Source: DUMJ01 sp964655195 (lineage in GTDB: Bacteria > DUMJ01). From it: DNA of 8,394 nucleotides. A model generated the notes under the pieces. It saw nothing but the letters and a program-made list of their open reading frames with translations. It had not been told where the DNA came from and did no database searches. The position numbers and the translations under genes were made by a program. Location of the stretch: NCBI GenBank assembly GCA_964655195.1, contig CAZZLK010000127.1, positions 1 to 8,394 on the forward strand, given 5' to 3'. Shown piece by piece: positions 7,943 through 8,394 of the stretch (position 1 is its first letter; each line of letters starts with the position of its first letter).

Positions 7943-7972
7943 TTGAAAAATAGATTTACAATGTTATATAAT
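7943..7972 (+). promoter_or_regulatory. Sigma70-type promoter of the small-peptide array
   Basis: TTGAAA (7943-7948, 5 of 6 consensus) and TATAAT (7967-7972, 6 of 6) are separated by 18 nt. Transcription would begin near 7979, leaving a leader of about 34 nt before the first peptide ATG. A perfect palindrome AATTTAAATT (7974-7983) covers the expected start site and could bind a regulator. The promoter is 52 bp past the GH127 stop. I see no terminator between them, so read-through from the glycosidase operon is also possible. Confidence 0.75.
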
Positions 7973-8012
7973 TAATTTAAATTTTAAAATGGTGGTAAAG
8001 GAGGTGTATCTT

Positions 8013-8093
8013 ATGCTTAAGAAAATATTATTCGCTATCCTGGCTTCTATTGCCCTATTAGTCTCCGGTGGGGCTAATCTTAAATGGTGGTAA
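8013..8093 (+). CDS. 26-residue hydrophobic peptide, copy 1 (Phe7 variant)
   Basis: ATG 8013 lies 7 nt after AGGAGGT (7999-8005), an excellent ribosome binding site, and the frame ends in TAA after 26 codons. The peptide starts MLKKILF, has a hydrophobic core (residues 5-17, rich in Ile, Leu and Ala), then S-G-G-A and the tail NLKWW. It has three Lys and no acidic residue. This is the only copy with Phe at position 7; the others have Leu. It looks like a signal peptide with n-, h- and c-regions but almost no mature chain: signal peptidase I could cut after Ala21 (Gly at -3, Ala at -1) to release NLKWW, or the whole peptide may stay in the membrane. I recognise no family. It is the first gene after the array promoter. 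Confidence 0.85.
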   Translation: MLKKILFAILASIALLVSGGANLKWW

Positions 8094-8107
8094 AGGAGGT
8101 GTATCTT

Positions 8108-8188
8108 ATGCTTAAGAAAATATTACTCGCTATTCTAGCTTCTATTGCCCTATTGGTTTCCGGTGGGGCTAATCTCAAATGGTGGTAA
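8108..8188 (+). CDS. 26-residue hydrophobic peptide, copy 2
   Basis: This copy begins 14 nt after the stop of copy 1, with its AGGAGGT (8094-8100) directly following that TAA, so ribosomes could reinitiate. The product differs from copy 1 only at residue 7 (Leu for Phe), although six codons differ: 7, 9, 10, 16, 17 and 23, five of them silent. It uniquely uses TTG at codon 16 and CTC at codon 23. The unchanged C-terminal GGANLKWW and the silent pattern argue that it is translated and functional. Confidence 0.86.
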   Translation: MLKKILLAILASIALLVSGGANLKWW

Positions 8189-8202
8189 AGGAGGTGTATC
8201 TT

Positions 8203-8283
8203 ATGCTTAAGAAAATATTACTCGCTATTCTAGCTTCTATTGCCCTGTTAGTTTCCGGTGGGGCTAATCTTAAATGGTGGTAA
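8203..8283 (+). CDS. 26-residue hydrophobic peptide, copy 3
   Basis: The peptide is identical to that of copy 2, with three silent codon changes (15, 16 and 23). It shares ATT CTA at codons 9-10 with copy 2 but CTG TTA at codons 15-16 with copy 4, so it is a mosaic of its neighbours, as expected from unequal crossing-over or gene conversion within the array. Its AGGAGGT is at 8189-8195, again right after the preceding TAA. Confidence 0.86.
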   Translation: MLKKILLAILASIALLVSGGANLKWW

Positions 8284-8297
8284 AGGAGGTGTATCTT

Positions 8298-8378
8298 ATG
8301 CTTAAGAAAATATTACTCGCTATCCTGGCTTCTATTGCCCTGTTAGTTTCCGGTGGGGCTAATCTTAAATGGTGGTAA
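8298..8378 (+). CDS. 26-residue hydrophobic peptide, copy 4
   Basis: The peptide is the same as in copies 2 and 3. It differs from copy 3 only by silent changes at codons 9-10, where it has ATC CTG as in copy 1. The ribosome binding site AGGAGGT is at 8284-8290. This is the last complete unit in the window. No terminator follows it; another spacer begins immediately. Confidence 0.86.
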   Translation: MLKKILLAILASIALLVSGGANLKWW

Positions 8379-8394
8379 AGGAGGTGTATCTTAT
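8379..8394 (+). promoter_or_regulatory. RBS and first two start-codon bases of a fifth peptide unit
   Basis: The 14-nt spacer with AGGAGGT (8379-8385) is identical to the other four. The window ends in AT at 8393-8394, the first two bases of the expected ATG. At least one more copy is therefore predicted downstream. Confidence 0.8.

Larger units (their letters stand above)
7987..8394 (+). repeat. Tandem array, 95-bp period, each unit a complete RBS-plus-ORF cassette
   Basis: The marker AAATGGTGGTAAAGG recurs at 7987, 8082, 8177, 8272 and 8367, giving an exact 95-bp period over 408 bp (4.3 units), and the array runs off the window. The period is not a multiple of three, so the copies cannot be one long repetitive protein. 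Each unit is 81 nt of ORF plus a 14-nt spacer with AGGAGGT. All five spacers seen are identical, while the ORF part has 7 variable codons. The first block (7987-8012) holds only the tail of a unit (AAA TGG TGG TAA and spacer), preceded by unrelated AT-rich DNA with an in-frame stop at 7978-7980. The array may continue, and the window edge could be an assembly break caused by the repeats. Confidence 0.97.

Noticed and set aside
8013..8093. Double-glycine bacteriocin leader (Gly19-Gly20)
   Set aside because: Such leaders are usually polar or amphipathic and followed by a longer mature peptide; here a continuous hydrophobic core precedes the glycines. Kept only as an alternative cleavage idea.
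8013..8378. Trp-codon leader peptide for transcription attenuation (each ORF ends TGG TGG TAA)
   Set aside because: No alternative hairpins or terminator are visible next to the units, and repetition of the whole hydrophobic peptide is not needed for attenuation. It cannot be fully excluded because downstream sequence is missing.
7987..8394. CRISPR array or simple minisatellite
   Set aside because: There are no unique spacers: the whole 95-bp unit repeats, and every unit has a ribosome binding site, start, stop and synonymous-only drift.

Overview
The window reads as bacterial DNA from an AT-rich genome. Ile ATA and Arg AGA/AGG codons are frequent, Shine-Dalgarno sequences are strong (GGAGG type), and one enzyme is an aldo/keto reductase with ferredoxin-like iron-sulfur cysteines, which suggests an anaerobe. 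This codon style is common in anaerobic or thermophilic lineages such as Thermotogota, Dictyoglomota, Atribacterota or Omnitrophota-like bacteria, but nothing here fixes the taxon.

Left part (1-1827, minus strand): a tightly packed operon of three genes. The first encodes a secreted two-lobed beta-sandwich protein. The second encodes a beta-sandwich protein resembling DUF916 or pilus chaperones, which has no visible signal peptide. The third is cut off by the window edge and encodes a protein with an N-terminal membrane or signal segment. The reading frames overlap by 1 and 11 nt. Upstream of the operon (1895-1956) lie three copies of a TCATACT/AGTATGA dyad that look like operators. Beyond them is a minus-strand hairpin terminator (1994-2033) that closes the next unit.

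Middle part (2180-7891): a divergent carbohydrate-utilisation locus. A minus-strand aldo/keto reductase with a cysteine-rich tail faces a plus-strand pair of cytoplasmic glycoside hydrolases, a GH2-type enzyme and a GH127 (DUF1680) enzyme, separated by 4 nt. The pair probably trims beta-linked or L-arabinofuranosyl-containing oligosaccharides taken into the cell, and the reductase may act on released sugars or derivatives.

Right end (7943-8394): the most unusual part. A strong sigma70-type promoter (TTGAAA, 18 nt, TATAAT) drives a tandem array with an exact 95-bp period. Every period is a complete translation cassette: an invariant 14-nt spacer holding AGGAGGT, a 26-codon ORF, and a TAA stop. 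Four complete copies are present and a fifth starts at the window edge. The peptides are virtually identical (start MLKKIL, end GGANLKWW). Six of the seven variable codons between copies are synonymous, so the peptide itself appears to be under selection. Each peptide looks like a bare signal peptide with a five- or six-residue tail, which suggests a multicopy secreted short peptide (pheromone-like), a leaderless bacteriocin or modulin-like peptide, or a tiny membrane peptide. The function is not known from the sequence.
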